From the NCBI RefSeq assembly GCF_021462225.1, contig NC_061816.1, positions 10,007,390 through 10,071,389 on the forward strand: a DNA stretch of 64,000 nt. The letters are read 5' to 3'. The position numbers were made by a program, and so were the translations under genes. The notes beneath the pieces were generated by a model. The model saw only the letters and a program-made list of their open reading frames with translations, ran no database searches and was not told where the DNA came from. The DNA comes from Girardinichthys multiradiatus. Its lineage: Eukaryota > Chordata > Actinopteri > Cyprinodontiformes > Goodeidae. How positions within the stretch are numbered: the first letter of the stretch is position 1; every line of letters starts with the position of its first letter. Shown piece by piece: positions 1 through 14,100 of this stretch.

Positions 1-1947
1 TAAGTTTTGAGCCCAGACTCGTGTTGCTACTGTCTTTGTGATCAGACCACTAGAAACTACACGCTGCGAATGGAGGGGGGGCATTTAGTTTACTGGCTCC
101 TGGTTTCTTTGTTTTGTTTTTTATGACTTTTGAAGTAAAAGAAAAGATGCGGCTGGACAAAGGCAGGTGTAAGATTGTCCGGCGTGACATTGAGCAAAAA
201 TACAACAGGTTCAATAAAACAAGATATAATCACTGTTGCTTAAAACAGAAAAATATTATTGCTACTGCTGCTAAAATAAAATTTTACATCTAGATGATCT
301 ATAACATTTTTTTGTTTCAATAACAGAATCACAACATAATGGGTACCTACTAGCTGGTTAGTTGGGCTATCTGTTATGTTAGCTAGCCTGCAGTCAGCTG
401 CCTCTTGTAGTTTTTAGGCTGCTTTATAATAATGAGAGTAACAGGTTGCCCTACTTTAGTTTCTCAACCATGACTGCGACCAGAAATGTTTATAAATATT
501 TATCTTAAGTGACTGTAATATTGCAATAGCCTCTTTTTTTATTTTTATTTTTTTTAGTCGGCTGTCTGGCAGTGCACAGCAACAAGTGGGGGAGGGGCAA
601 CATTTCATGTAACTCCAGCATCTCCTCTAGTATCTCATTAAAGGACAACAGGAATGGTATATGACAGAGAAGTTCTGCAGTTTTGTAACCATAAGCTTTA
701 AAACTTTGGTACATGTTGATACTGGACAGCAGCCTGGCCTGAGATGTGTCTCAGCAATGATGCATAATCTAGTAAATACTGGCAAAAGATTTAATTTTGC
801 CTAATATTGAAATGGCTTCTTTGTTTGGACTCTGCTCTTAATAGTACAGATGTCCTGAAGACCTGACTATTATATACATTTAGATATTATATTCATAAGC
901 TATTTAATCACATCTTTAGATAGTTTTGTGGGAGGTCTTTTATAAACTATTACCTTTGCTAAAGGTGATTTATAACTACTTCTGCAAATGCAGCTCATTT
1001 TAGCGCTTCTGCATCTGGTTTTAACATCGTTCTTCAGTTTCTTTTAATAAGAGAAATTAAGTAGACGTGGGAGGGAGGTAAGCAGCATTACTTTCAGATT
1101 GTGAATTAAGGTCTAGAGCTCACTATTTATTCCACTTTTTAAATATTTACTATTTTATAAATTGTCAGAAAAGTTGATCTTGAGCACTATTTGGATTAAC
1201 TAAAAGTAAAGTGAAAAAACCCAAAGAAGTGTTTTTAGAGAGTAGTTGTTTTACAGATTCAATGAAAATACTGTTAAACTCAGCTCCTAATGTACAAAAA
1301 ACTGATACTTTTAACAAAGATCGTTGCTTCAGAAAGTCAAACAATTTTCTGGGTAGAAAAAGGCTGTAATATGTGTGATTTCTAACTGCAGGTTTTGTAA
1401 CTTGGACCACTGTGTGACTGTGTGCAGCTAAAGGTAAAGAAAGCCATCTAGAAATATGAGAAGAGACATTTGTGATGAAGATCAAATACAGACACTTAAA
1501 ATGACTACTTGAGCTCAGTTTTATTTATTTGTAACTACAGTGCATTGTTATAATGTTCCGTCCACGCCTTAAACGCCTTCAGATCTTTCATTGTAGCCTG
1601 TTGTGTACTCCTGTGTCTAAACAGAGGATAATAAACAGTTCTGTATTTAGTCTGCTGCGGCTGTCCAGGCCTCCTTTTTCTGTAAATAACTGAGATATTC
1701 GTTGGTTGTATCGACTGAAGAAAAGCAGAGTAAGATTATATATCGTGTGTAAGTAAACCTATGAGCAGTTTCATGTCAGAACTGATGGTTCTACATATGC
1801 TATTAAATCACACTAGTTTAGGTTTTAGGAGTGTTCCTCATACAATGGCGGTAATTATTGTTTTATCGAGTTACAACAATAGATCTTTCCCATTTTTAAC
1901 CAGCTTCCTACACCGTGCTGGGCTCTCCTCTAGAAATCTATACTGGG
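1..1947. other. Upstream flank / 5' UTR region of satb2
   Basis: AT-rich sequence with no coding exon that I recognise. In mammals satb2 has non-coding 5' exons, so part of this could be 5' UTR or intron, but the sequence alone does not let me place a promoter or a transcription start. Short open frames here are chance frames without family similarity. Confidence 0.5.
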
Positions 1948-2152
1948 ATGGAGCAAGGTGGAGAAGCAGGAGGGGGGCCGGAGAGCCCAGACCTTCAGGA
2001 CAGAGCCAGCCCAGAGCAGAGGGGGGCAAAACCCGAGAGCCCAGCCTGCACCGGACCCCCACTGTGCAAAATGAGCCGTGTGGAGGTGAACGGCAGCCCT
2101 GCTAACCCGCAGGTCCAACAGAATGGCAATACACGGCTAAGACCATTAGGAG
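1948..2152 (+). CDS. satb2: satb2 coding exon 1 (N-terminus)
   Basis: Encodes 68 residues plus one base, starting MEQGGEAGG and ending at RLRPLG, donor gtaaag. It is Pro/Ser/Glu rich and disordered. An earlier in-frame GTG at 1915 is not needed. The ATG at 1948 gives an N-terminus of family length. Confidence 0.88.
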
Positions 2153-5100
2153 GTAAAGTGTCAAGACACGTAACGATTACACACACAGACTTGCATGAAA
2201 TGACTAGTTTAAACATGCAAATCTATGATGAATAAATGAATATACTGTGAAGTCTATATGATGCTGAGCACATTCTTTTTCTTCTTTGTCTGTACTGCAA
2301 AACATGACTAGAGAACTACATCTGCATTTTCCACAATAACTACTCAAAGGTTCACATTTGCATCACAGGCTAAACAGCCGACTTGTGCAAGAAAATAAAA
2401 CTAAAATGTTTACATGTCATGCATGGACTTGGACCAGAATGTTCTTCTTCTGGTCAGGTTTGATCAGACAGGGTACTGTTTCCTTGCTATTTGTTTGAGT
2501 CCAAATTAGGAACATAAAGATTATAAAGAGGTGATTGCATATTTCTTTAAAAAATGAGATGAATATAAAAATAAGAAGTTTCATTGGTTAACTTTGACAA
2601 CTTTTTAGAGATCTTGGAAGGCAAAGCAAAGAGATTGCTTTCGTCAAATTGACCTGCAATGAATTTCTTAAACTGTGAACTACTATTTCTGAATTGAAGA
2701 GATAACCCCCCCCTGCAGTCTCAGAAGGACAATGATGTAAAATAGTAAAACGTACAAAAAAAACCCAACTTTAGTTTTCAGAGCAGCGAGCTTACCAGAA
2801 AACGCATAAAAAGCTCTCATCTAGAGAAGCTGGTTATTCTCTCATGCCAAGAACATAATCATGCATCATCTTACAGACTCTATCTGTTCACACACACACA
2901 AATACATTCTGCTGGCTCCCTCCACCCTTCCACCGAGCGATCTGGTTATTGGCCCATGGAGTGCCTGGTGCTGCTGTGGTTTTGGCTCTGGCTGGTGTGT
3001 CCCGTCCTCGTCAGGAGGAGGATTGATGGCTTGCTAATTAACAGCTCCTGTGGGACAGACTGGTGGACTGGATGGGTGTGAACTGTTCCACAGGCTCTGA
3101 GTGCTTGTCCAAAAAAACATGTCCGGACCAACGCACTGGAACCACTGGAGTGGTGGTGTTGCTCCTGAACCCTGGATGCATTACTTTTAATAGTGGTTCT
3201 GGAAGCAAGTTTTATCCCATGTGGGTTTTAATATGTGGTTCAAGCATAAATGCAGTTGTGCAATGTTACAACGAGCTGCAGTCATACAGTCAGCTCCCCA
3301 GTTTACCCAGAGTTGAGCAAAAAGACCACCAAGCTAGCGTTCTCCAGAAACACTGACTGTACTGAGCAAACAATTAATACAGAAATGCTGACATCAGCAC
3401 TGACTTCTTGAGAAATCACTTTCGGTCTAATTCACTTCTCAAATTAATGAAATACGGGTAACAAATTTACATTAAAAAATTAGATTTTTGTATTTTGAAG
3501 AAAAAGTGAGCCAGATCCATAACCTCGCTTGGGGTATGTCCCTACATGTTTTGCAGATCTAAAGAACTGCATAATACTGTATTAGAGAAACATGCAATAT
3601 TGGTGAATGTTGTGATGTCTTCTGTGATACATGAAAAAAGATTAGCAAAATATTGTGCAGCCCTTATCTAGATAATGACATTTTTGACCATTCTTCTTTT
3701 CAAAATGGCTCAAGACTTCTCAAACTAGATGCAGAACATCTGTGAACATCCATTTTCAGGCCTTGCCTATCCATGGATCTAGGTCTGTGCTTTACTAGGC
3801 CGTTTTAACACATGAATATGCTTTGATCTAAACCGATCCATTGTAGTTCTGGTTGTCTGTTTAGGGTCCTTGTCTTGTTGAAAGGTGAACCATCTTCACT
3901 GACCAGCTTCCCTGTAACTACTGTGCCACACTTTTTATATATATAATCTTTAAGTTTTAAAATTATGCACTACTTTGTATTGATTTATCACATAAATCTG
4001 AAGCTTGTTGTTTTAACATGATAAAATCTGAGGAGGTGCATTTCCAATCCTAAAAATTAAATTTTTATCACTGAAGTCACAAGATGAGCTCTTTAAAAAG
4101 TGGACCCTAAAATGGCTAAAATAAGAAATAAGACTCTTAGAATGTGGGGGAACATGCTGTCTTCCCTGTTAATTACCTGTTTGTGAAAGTTGTGTACGTA
4201 TTGTTTTTCATGGCAGGTTTGATGATCCCTGTCTATTGCGTGGTGGAGCATGCAGATGCAGCTGGCGAATGTGAGAGCCGCAGTGACCGTCACGCTGAGT
4301 TTGTGCTGGTTCGTAAAGATGTGCTCTTCACACAGCTGGTGGAAACGGCTCTTGTGGCCCTCGGATACTCGCACAACTCAGCAGTGCAGGCTCGGGGTAA
4401 GTAACTGGAGGATAGGAAAGGTGTTTATTTATTTCATGTTTGGTTTTTTGGGGGTTTTTTTTGGTTTTTATTAAAGCTTTGCTTCAATACTGAACTGAAA
4501 TTTATTAAAACCAGTGATTGCTCCTCTCAAAGTATAAACAAACTCCAGTCCAGGTAGTTTTTGGGTTCTGCTAAGTAGTCTTGTAACAAACCATGAAAAA
4601 TAATGAAATGAGATCTTTACTGATGTTTCGAGGTTTGACCCAAAACTTCTTTTAATCTTGCTCACTTGAATTAAATGTAAAATATCAGGACTACCATAGA
4701 AACATGACATCACGAGGATGTCCGGTAGTTTTACCAGCAACAAGCCACACATTAAGTGGTCATCTGTCTTCGTTTATCTACGTAAAAGGAAAACATCTTT
4801 TTCCTACCCCTGTTAGCAATTAACAAAAGCAGCTGAATGAAAATGTGACTGTTTCCCAGATGAGCTGTCTTTATCAGAGCAGAAAACATGAGGACAATGC
4901 AGAAAAGGTATGTTATAGATAAAGCCTGTCTGCTTTCTCTTGCCTTATCTCCTCCTGCAATTCAGTCTGCCCACTCAGCATCATGATGGCTAACCCCGAT
5001 TATGAGCTCATATCCGACCATCTCGGACCAACACAAAAACGTTTTTTTTTTCCCATCAGTCTGAGATCTGAACTGGAAGCTGATCATGTTTAATTTGCTA

Positions 5101-8100
5101 TAAGCAAAAAGCCTGCAGACACATGCACAGGGTGCATACACACAGAAAGTACAGCAGTACAGAAAGTACAGCAGTTTGACATTCCTGGTGTGACCCGTAA
5201 ACACAGGCCACTCTTACCAAGTAGCCAACGCCCTGCAACCCATCCCCCCCCATTCACCTCTCCTAAATAGCTAGGTTTTGTTCTGAAAAATAAGCCTTTT
5301 CTTTTCAAATAAATAATTTTTGGCTGGATTCGTGCATTTTTTTCCTCCAGTGTGGTTGCAACCAAAATTATACAGAGTCTCTTCTATTTTCTTCCGTGAT
5401 TGAATTGCATCTTGCATGGTTCAGACTGGATCAGTATTTTTAAACTCCTAACAGATTCTCACTGGGCTTTTCCTGTAGTTGCACAAAATAAGCTATTTTG
5501 TTTTGAGCTTTTTAGGTACTTCTGGTTTTTCTATAAGTTAAAGTGAAATTCTAAGTAATAAAATCAAACTAAATTTAACTTAAGGCCCTTATTTGGACAC
5601 ACTGATGGACTTAACCAAAGAAGAAAGTTATTTGTCCCACAGAAGTTTTTCTTAAAGCTGTCTAACAATTCCCACTGGATGCACTGGACCAAGAACTGAG
5701 CCTTGGGGTTCACACATATAAATGTTAATTTCTCACCCACTCTAGGCTAAGCAAAAGATTCAAATACCGCTTCAAACTATCCTAAAGCATCTAAAAATCC
5801 AATAAAACTAAAGTCAGTGTTTTTCAGTGAGCAGCCACAGGTGTGCGTTTCTACATTTGACAAAGACTTAAGTTGTTTAGGCTTTGTTGGCTGCCAGGTT
5901 GTTAAATTAGATTTGATAAAACCCTAAAAGAATCAGTAATGACACATTGTTTCCAACTTTCTTAAGAGTGCTAAACATACAAAATAAGAGATGTTGACAA
6001 AATATGTTGTCTGAAACCAGTTGAATCACAGCATGGGTCGACTACCAGTAACGAGGTTTTTCAACGTTTATTTTTCAAACTGCTGAAACGTTTTATTATA
6101 TCGCTCCAAAGGTATTAAAGGCCTTTTAATGAGATGGTAGAGAAAGATTTGAAGTAAAATCCCCCCTCTCTCCACCCTATTTTCTGTCAGTTCACTTTGA
6201 AGAAAAATGTGAAAAATAAAGGCCAAAAAAAGAAAAGGTAAAAAATATAGATACACGTCCTTCTCAAAATATTAGCATATTGTGATAAAGTTCATTATTT
6301 TCCATAATGTCATGATGAAAATGTAACATTCATATATTTTAGATTCATTGCACACTAACTGAAATATTTCAGGTCTTTTATTGTCTTAATACGGATGATT
6401 TTGGCATACAGCTCATGAAAACCCAAAATTCCTATCTCACAAAATTAGCATATCATTAAAAGGGTCTCTAAACGAGCTATGAACCTAATCATCTGAATCA
6501 ACGAGTTAACTCTAAACACCTGCAAAAGATTCCTGAGGCCTTTAAAACTCCCAGCCTGGTTCATCACTCAAAACCCCAATCATGGGTAAGACTGCCGACC
6601 TGACTGCTGTCCAGAAGGCCACTCTTGACACCCTCAAGCAAGAGGGTAAGACACAGAAAGACATTTCTGAACGAATAGGCTGTTCCCAGAGTGCTGTATC
6701 AAGGCACCTCAGTGGGAAGTCTGTGGGAAGGAAAAAGTGTGGCAGAAAACGCTGCACAACGAGAAGAGGTGACCGGACCCTGAGGAAGATTGTGGAGAAG
6801 GGCCGATTCCAGACCTTGAGGGACCTGCGGAAGCAGTGGACTGAGTCAGGAGTAGAAACATCCAGAGCCACCGTGCACAGGCGTGTGCAGGAAATGGACT
6901 ACAGGTGCCGCATTCCCCAGACCTGGGCTACAGAGAAGCAGCACTGGACTGTTGCTCAGTGGTCCAAAGTACTTTTTTCGGATGAAAGCAAATTCTGCAT
7001 GTCATTCGGAAATCAAGGTGTCAGAGTCTGGAGGAAGACTGGGGAGAAGGAAATGCCAAAATGCCAGAAGTCCAGTGTCAAGGACCCACAGTCAGTGATG
7101 GTCTGGGGTGCCGTGTCAGCTGCTGGTGTTGGTCCACTGTGTTTTATCAAGGGCAGGGTCAATGCAGCTAGCTACCAGGAGATTTTGGAGCACTTCATGC
7201 TTCCATCTGCTGAAAAGCTTTATGGAGATGAAGATTTCATTTTTCAGCACTACCTGGCACCTTCTCACAGTGCCAAAACCACTGGTAAATGGTTTACTGA
7301 CCATGGTATCACTGTGCTCAATTGGCCTGCCAACTCTCCTGACCTGAACCCCATAGAGAATCTGTGGGATATTGTGAAGAGAACGTTGAGAGACTCAAGA
7401 CCCAACACTCTGGATGAGCTAAAGGCCGCTATCGAAGCATCCTGGGCCTCCATAAGACCTCAGCAGTGCCACAGGCTGATTGCCTCCATGCCACGCCGCA
7501 TTGAAGCAGTCATTTCTGCAAAAGGATTCCCGACCAAGTATTGAGTGCATAACTGTACATGATTATTTGAAGGTTGACGTTTTTTGTATTAAAAACACTT
7601 TTCTTTTATTGGTCGGATTAAATATGCAAATTTTGTGAGATAGGAATTTTGGGTTTTCATGAGCTGTATGCCAAAATCATCTGTATTAAGACAATAAAAG
7701 ACCTGAAATATTTCAGTTAGTGTGCAATGAATCTAAAATATATGAATGTTAAATTTTCATCATTACATTATAGAAAATAATGAACTTTATCACAATATGC
7801 TAATTTTTTGAGAAGGACCTGTATAGCACTGCACTGTTCATACCTGTTGCTGCACCCTGCCTGCCTGGTGTCTTGCAGAAAGACAGACTGGACTATTAGG
7901 AAACATTTCCAGTTGCAGGAAATGTGGACAATCATGCCTAGTGCCAGTTATGAGAAGCAAATACGGTGGTAAAAGACTGCAGATAGATGATCTAAGAGTT
8001 TCTCCATCACATGCAAATGAAAACCTGCTTAGATTCCAGGTTGCTCACATTCCTTCTTAATTTTGCACTGATTTCATATGTCTCCTCTAATTAATTATCT

Positions 8101-11100
8101 TGAGTACAAATAAAGTACCTTTTTTTTGTTTATTCACCACCATCCCCATGCAACTAAAAGAGGCGCCCATGCACACACACGAACAAGGCCGTTCAGGGCT
8201 ACACAGTCTGCGTTTGATTCCTAGAGATCCTAACGTAATTAGGTCTGTTTACATTTGCACTTCCAGTCGAGGGTCGAGTTAAGGCCAGGTGAGCTTTTGG
8301 ATGATGCTCCAAGGCTAAAAAGGAGTTGGGGGTGGCAAAAACAGGACAAGCTTATTTTCAGCCTGTCTGCTTTGTTTGTGTTTTCTGCAGGCATTATCAA
8401 AGTAGGACGATGGAAGCCGATGCCCATCCACTACCTGACGGATGCTCCAGAGGCGACGGTGGCGGACATGCTGCTGGATGTTTACCACATGGTCACGCTG
8501 CGGATCCTTCTGCACAGGTCAGCTGGTAGACAGACTGCTGTTTATATTTATAGAAAAACAACTTTTCAATTTTACCTGTAGTCTGATCATTTTAATTCTA
8601 AAGAAATCTATAAAATAAAGATTTTCAGAGACTTAAATATCTGGTTTTATGAATAAAGATTAGCTTGTAAGGTGTAAGCGCTGTGATGGAGAGAATTTTG
8701 GTGAGTTTAAATTTATCAGTAATTTGGAGGTTTTGAATATTTATTTCAGCTTATTTATGATATTTGCCTAAATGAGATTTGGGTTTAATTTTAATCGGCT
8801 TTATCCACTTTTCAAAAACAGTTGGCATGAAAATTGTGTTAAAGTTTCAACTGTCTAGCAAATTATTATGATCCCATCCACTGTGTACAACTAGCAGCAA
8901 AATTGTCCCTCAGAACAATGGTGCCCCCACCATGGTTGGCACAACTGATCCAAATTGTCACCCACAAAGGAAAGGAAATTGGTTTGGAAAATCAGAAACC
9001 CTCGGGGCTCATGGCTATCAAGGAGGAAAATGGTCAAAAAAACAGTGTCACTCTACACATTAAAACAAGTTTTAGATGATTTTTGACTGAAAGGTCCGTC
9101 TGGTCTGAGGAGAGACACATTGAGCTAACTGGCCACTAGAAACCACGGAGGAATGAGGCTTTTGAACATATAACATGTACTAGTTGTCACGCATGGTGGT
9201 AGTGGCATCATGTTGTGGGCTGTTTTGCTGTCAGTTATCAGTTTATTTGAAAAGCTTAATGTTGGCCAGTTTTATCAATTTCAAAACCAGTTCTGATGTG
9301 TGATTGGGATCATTGTCTTGTCGGAGCATCTAATTTGTGTCCTGGTTTCAAGTATCTGGCCCAAACAGTCGACCTCAGATGAAAGGAAATTGGTTTTTGA
9401 AATGGTAAATGGACTGAACGTCATAGTTTTACTGACCTCTCAAAGCGCTTTAGGCTGGAACCACAAACACAGCAACAATATGCAGATTGGTTGGCAACTT
9501 GGGGTTAAGGGCAAGAGGCACGAGAACATGTGGCAGGAGGAGGCTGGAATCAAACCCGCAACTTTTGAATTATTTTACACACTGAACCACAGCCACCCCA
9601 ATAAATAAAACCACCAAGATTGAAGTAATTTATAAATTATAAACTGTTGGACTACAGAGTCTCTGTCAACACTGAAGCCAGACTGAGAGGGTGCAGAGCA
9701 AATGAGCCATTGCTGTAACAACTGTCAAGCATGTTGGTGGCAGCATTATGCCAAGTTTCAGTTTTTCTGCTAAAATGCGCAAAGCAGACTTTAGTTTTTC
9801 TACTTCGCCTCTATAAAAATCCAACCAGAAGTATAACAGAAGCTTCTTGTAGGTTGCAACAGGTGTGTGGTTCAACTGCAACTTGTTTTTAACCAGATAT
9901 TAGTGGATCTTATGTATAAATGTAGGCATTGATGTAAAATTTCCACTTTGTGTGGATTAGAGGAAATTCACAAAGAACAAAAATTGTACACCCACATCTT
10001 GTTTTCATGCGTATGCGTTTTTACATACACTCAACATGACTATCAAATCTGAGATGTTTCATTTATTTCAACTGTTCCTTTTCCAGGATAATTGTTTTGT
10101 GATTCCGATCAGGTTCTAAAAACAGATTAGTCACTGAAATGACTCTTATGTTTTAAAACTTCACTAAAGTGAGAGAAAAGGGGATGAACAGCTGGTTTTA
10201 TACTTTGTGGTATTTGACTAAAGACTTAACCAAAAATGTGTCCAAGTGTCCTAGCTGACCTGGTTTCATGAGTAAACAATTAAATTTAGGACCAAAATCA
10301 GTTAATGTAATACAAATATCTTGAGCCCTTTTTGGAAGAACCAGTGAGATCTCACAACAAATTTTCAGTGCAGCACCAGTTAAGTCTCCAACCTAGGAAC
10401 TGAGTGAATGTGGAATATTTTCTGCATTGGCTGTAAATTAATGTTTTTGTTGCAGCTTTTCTCGGCTGGAGGAGCTGCCGTCGGAGCAGTGGACTCATGC
10501 CACGGTGAGAAACGCCCTCAAAGAGCTCCTCAGAGACACCAACCAGAGCGCTTTGGCTAAGGAGTGTCCTCTCTCCCAGGTATCGGCTGCAGGACCATCC
10601 TACATACTGCGTAATATGTTGTAATGGTCAGGGGCAAGAAAAATTTTTCTTTTTAATTTTGTACAATCTAAAAGAAACAACAGTGAACATCCAGGGTTGT
10701 TATTAGCATATTTATATTAACATAGGACTGTTTACCTTTCCACTTTATTGAAAACACTTCCTTTTATCCTTTCACTAGTTATGATCTTTTCAGATAAAGC
10801 ATTCAGAGGCAGTGAACTGGGTTTGATTCAGTTCATGCATCACACATACTGACACATAAATGTGCAAGCAAAGATGGCCAAGATGCTGCTAAGTATTTTC
10901 TCTAAACACACGTTTCATCATCACTTCACCGCACACTCAGCGCAGTGTGTAATCTGACTCCCTCACAAGCACAAATATTGATATCGTCCCATGGGAAAGG
11001 ATGCAAGCACGCACACCTCAATTATGCTGCTGCGCACACACACCCTGCAGTCATTAGGCCCCAGCGTGTCATTTGGACTTGTGATTTATACACAAGACTC

Positions 11101-14100
11101 AGTCATGATGTAATTAGTGATTAGGGGAAGCGTGTGGGTGGTGTGCATTCGCAGCCTGACTCATGTGAGTTTTCATCTTCAGCATTTCCCATGTTGGGTT
11201 TGTGCATCCCCTGCTCTGTGGAGGTGACCACAGGTTATATTAGGAAGGAGAATGGGCGGGAGGGCAGTAAGTGTTAATAAATCACCAGTGAGTAGGTTGG
11301 TTAGTGGTACCAGCACAAACCAGCAGGTAATGAGGTGTCAAAGATGGTTGTCGGAGGACAGCAGAGTGAGAATTGTTATCCTTTTCTTATCCTAAATGTT
11401 TTTTAGGAAAGGACTCCCCCAGGGTTGTAGATCTGGTGACTGAAAGGTTTAACCCGTCCTTGCAAAATAGCTCAAACTCAGTTCGATTGGATGGAGAACA
11501 GTCTTTCCTCTCATCCTTAACTAGATTTTGTTTAGGCAGAAGTGTCCAAAACTTTTGTCACCTGTTCCGAAATTGTCAAGTTCTTACGGGTCAAAAAATA
11601 TAATAATAAAAAATAAAGTTCAAACAACTAAAGCTAAATGATTTTGTTTAACCTGCACAACAATAAACTAAGCAGCAATATTTTAATTAAGCGGTCAAAC
11701 CTTTTTGTAGAAAAGGCATGAGAAAATCATTGTAGATACAAAATTTAAAATGGTTTTGCACATTTGCGCTTCTAAGAAAAAACAAAGTTGGCAAATTCTT
11801 GTGGGCTCGATTTTTAAAAGCGGGGAGAAAGAAAAAAGTACATTACAATAATAGAATTTGGGTTACTCTTTGTTTAAAAATGCTTGCTGCATTTAACAAA
11901 GTTTAAGTTGATTAAAAGCAGATTTGGTTGCATCAAAGTTACTGGGTAGATGCAATCCTTTTTTACTGTGAAACTAAAGAGAAAGCAAAAAGCGTGGTCA
12001 ATAAAAGATGAATACTTTGTATTGTACCCATCATGTTTTGGGGGGTAATTTTGCCTAAATTAGAAATAAAGTCCCCATCTGCATCAACTACATGTGTTGC
12101 TGGGCCAAATTTGTATCATTCTTGAATTGCTACAAGGGGCGGTACAAAATCAGGCCTGGGGCTGCAAATGGGCCCCTAAACCGCACTTCGGGCACCCCTA
12201 GTTTAAGACTTTTTATGGGCCATCCTAACACATAAATACACACATAATTTGATCTAAACCATTCCATTGTAGCTCTGATGGTATATTTATAGAGTCATCC
12301 TGGAAAAGGTGAATGTCCGCTCCAGTCTCAAGTCTTTTTTTTTTTTAGCCTCGAACAGGTTCAGTTTATTCAGTTTTATTTATATAGCGCCAATTCACAA
12401 CACATGTCGTCTCAAAGCACTTCACAACAGTCAGGTACTTACATTCCTATTAATCCTAACCATTGAACAGTGCAGTCAGAGTTAGTTATTTATTCAAATT
12501 GTCCCTTCACCCTTTGAACTTCATTGAACTTTACATCAGTTCTGACAGCTTGCATGCAGCTTGCCTGCCCATGGTGAGGGAAATCATCCCCACAGCATGA
12601 TGCTGCCCCCACCATGTTTTACTTTGGTCAAGGTGTTCAGTTTTGGTTTCCGACAACAGATATATTTTTTCTTATAGGTCAAAAAGTTCATTTTAGTCTC
12701 GTCTAACCAGGACACCTGTTAGCTCTGCCCTCTGTATGGTTTGTGGCAAACTGCAAACAGGACTTTTTATGTATTTCTTCTTCCCACTCTTTCATGAACA
12801 ACATATGTGATTGCATGCCAAGTAGTTGTCTGACAGATTTTCTAGCTTCCCTCTTGCCCGGCCTGTGGATTTAGTCGGACCACCACATCTTGGTGGGTTT
12901 ACAACTGCTATATTCTTTCCGTTTGTAGATGATGGATCGAACAGAGCTCTGTAAAATATTCAAAGCTTGGGATAGTGTCTAATAATCTCACCTAGCTCTA
13001 AAGTTCTCCACAACTTTCTACCTGACTTGTCTGCTGTGTTCCTCGGTCTTCATGATGCTGTTTGTTCTCTAACAAAGCTCTGACGCCTTCACAGAACCGC
13101 TACAACCGCTGGTCGGCTAAATACTTGTGAGGGCTTCTGAAGGGAATTTGTTGCACTAGATTTTATTTGGTGAAATCAGAGTAAAAAGGGCTGACTACAA
13201 CTGCAAACCAATTCTAAAACTTCGGTTATGCATTGCGTTTTATTGGTTTTAACTTGATTACCCCTGATGATGTCCAGATAACTTTTTTTCCTGTTTTTTT
13301 TTACTAAGAGTATGATCTCAGCGATTGTGAACAGTTCCTACTATGCAAACGTCTCCACCTCCAAATGCCACGAGTTCGGGCGCTGGTACAAGAGATACAA
13401 ACACTTCAAAGGTAACTTTTAAACCATACATTAAATACTTAATCACATCCGTTTAATCAGTTTCAGAAGGCAGATAAATGTCAGGAGCAGGTGAATTTCC
13501 TATTTATTTTCTAAGAACACTTAAGCACGACATTAGCTTCTGCTGTTTCTGCTCCCTATGAAGTAAATCCATATTTTCATGACTAACAATGTTGCATGTG
13601 TTTGTTGGCTGTCAGACAACAGCATGCAAAGATTTCACAGATCAGTCGGTAATTAACTGCAGTACGTGTGCGCCCTTACTCCAAATGTTGTCCGAATTAC
13701 AATTTTAAGATGTTTTTAGCTAAATCTGTCTCAAGAGAAAATTATTATTTTTCTAAGTTTCATCAGTTTCAGTAAAACTAGATTGTTTATGGTTAGCTGA
13801 TGTTGCAAACTACCTCTGTGTAATAACTATTTACTGTACGAATTTAAATGCCTTGAAAAGCATATTTTGTTTCAATTTGTTATTTTTAACAGACCCCTTA
13901 TGCATTACTTTAGCTTTCCATCCTATTTTACTGCAACACCACTGCTGGAGGCAACACAAATGCACAAAGATGTTTCACAAAATCTCAGACGTTCCCCTGC
14001 GTGGGTGACAGGTTTCAGCAGCTCTGCCATCAGTTTCAACCCTGCTGTGCCATTTTTGCCGCCTTCCTCACCTGTCTTCATCACTAAAGACTTTTTTGAC

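Larger units (their letters stand above)
6254..7821 (+). mobile_element. Tc1-like DNA transposon, nearly intact, satb2 intron 2
   Basis: A 1568 bp element flanked by TA (6252-6253 and 7822-7823). It is bounded by inverted repeats of about 200 bp (6254-6453 and 7622-7821). The left end reads cacgtccttctcaaaatatt and the right end, reversed, caggtccttctcaaaaaatt. One uninterrupted transposase frame lies inside. It is in the same orientation as satb2. Confidence 0.95.

Noticed and set aside
1915..1947. Upstream in-frame extension of satb2 from a GTG at 1915
   Set aside because: It is not an ATG, and the ATG at 1948 gives an N-terminus that lines up with mammalian SATB2.
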